From contig JAKCAB010000564.1 in the NCBI GenBank assembly GCA_021839785.1, forward strand, positions 1 through 6,594: a stretch of 6,594 nt of DNA, in the 5' to 3' direction. Positions 6,340-6,594 of this stretch are shown here, piece after piece (position 1 is the stretch's first letter; every line of letters begins with the position of its first letter). The position numbers were made by a program, and so were the translations under genes. The DNA comes from a bacterium. Its GTDB lineage: Bacteria; Verrucomicrobiota; Verrucomicrobiae; Limisphaerales; J093. The notes under the pieces were generated by a model. The model was not told the origin of the DNA and did not search any database. It saw nothing but the letters and a program-made list of their open reading frames with translations.

Positions 6340-6594
6340 ATGAAAACCAGCCTCGCCTCGATTCTGTCGTTCGCTGCCGGAATGGCCGTGCTTGCCTTGA
6401 CCGGGTGCGGGAAAGCGCCTTCGTCCGCCGAGGCCGGGGCGGCGCCGAAGGCCGAAGGCTCGGCGCCTGCCGCGAAGGCCTTCACGATCGGCATGAGCCA
6501 GTGCAACCTCGGCGAGCCTTGGCGCGTGCAGATGAACCAGGACATCGCGACGGCCGCGGCGAAGCACCCGAACCTGAAGGTCGTTTACAAGGAC
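6340..6594 (+). CDS. Sugar ABC transporter substrate-binding lipoprotein (3' end missing)
   Basis: Eighty-five codons are visible, running open to the window edge. Residues 1-23 are a lipoprotein signal peptide: MKTS start, hydrophobic core 8-20, lipobox LTGC with the lipidated cysteine at 23. An Ala/Pro-rich linker (24-47) follows, typical of a tether to a membrane. From residue 48, FTIGMSQCNLGEPWR and the following helix with KHPNLKVVYKD match the first beta strand, sugar-contact loop and first helix of type 1 periplasmic binding proteins (RbsB-like). It should capture a sugar and deliver it to an ABC permease. A weak GGAA (6331-6334) lies five bases before the ATG. No good promoter was found in the 213-base gap, so readthrough from the glycosidase is possible. 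The ligand cannot be read from this fragment; arabinose or a related sugar is a guess from the neighbour. Confidence 0.85.
   Translation, partial: MKTSLASILSFAAGMAVLALTGCGKAPSSAEAGAAPKAEGSAPAAKAFTIGMSQCNLGEPWRVQMNQDIATAAAKHPNLKVVYKD

Noticed and set aside
6172..6567. 131-codon minus-strand frame overlapping the lipoprotein start
   Set aside because: The plus strand here encodes a clear lipoprotein signal and binding-protein start. The minus frame is low-complexity Arg/Gly sequence.

Overview
The window is GC-rich DNA with three genes, all on the + strand. Two of them run off the edges. The proteins are exported: a very large CotH-kinase/lamin-tail protein with calcium-binding DxDxDG motifs, a secreted DUF1680 glycosidase, and a lipoprotein sugar-binding protein. 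Together with poor Shine-Dalgarno sites and hairpin repeats in both gaps, this suggests a Verrucomicrobiota or Planctomycetota-type genome, with Verrucomicrobiota more likely. That assignment rests on protein style and is an inference, because no rRNA or other marker gene is present.

Layout. Positions 1-3335 hold the C-terminal 1110 residues of a CotH-type protein. The visible order is CotH kinase-like domain, Fn3-like segment, three lamin-tail domains, paired DxDxDG calcium-binding motifs and a terminal beta-rich module. The 271-base gap at 3336-3606 is full of structure. It holds two oppositely oriented two-hairpin repeat elements, a 14-bp tandem duplication, and a good sigma70-type promoter with a perfect palindrome in its spacer. 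Positions 3607-6126 encode a complete 839-residue exported glycosidase of the beta-L-arabinofuranosidase superfamily (GH127-like), with the Glu/Cys/Cys-Cys zinc-thiolate site intact. The 213-base gap at 6127-6339 carries a cluster of related hairpin repeats. At 6340 a lipoprotein begins whose 85 visible residues match the start of a type 1 periplasmic sugar-binding protein of an ABC transporter.

Working together. The glycosidase and the sugar-binding lipoprotein plausibly form the start of a carbohydrate-use locus: an exported enzyme frees a sugar, possibly L-arabinose, and the lipoprotein hands it to an ABC importer that would lie downstream. The CotH protein looks like a separate transcription unit, set apart by the repeat-rich gap and the new promoter. 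No CRISPR array, tRNA, rRNA, transposase or phage gene was seen. The least conventional signal is the shared repeat family in the two gaps: a GGAG head followed directly by hairpins whose stem sequences differ while the pairing is kept.
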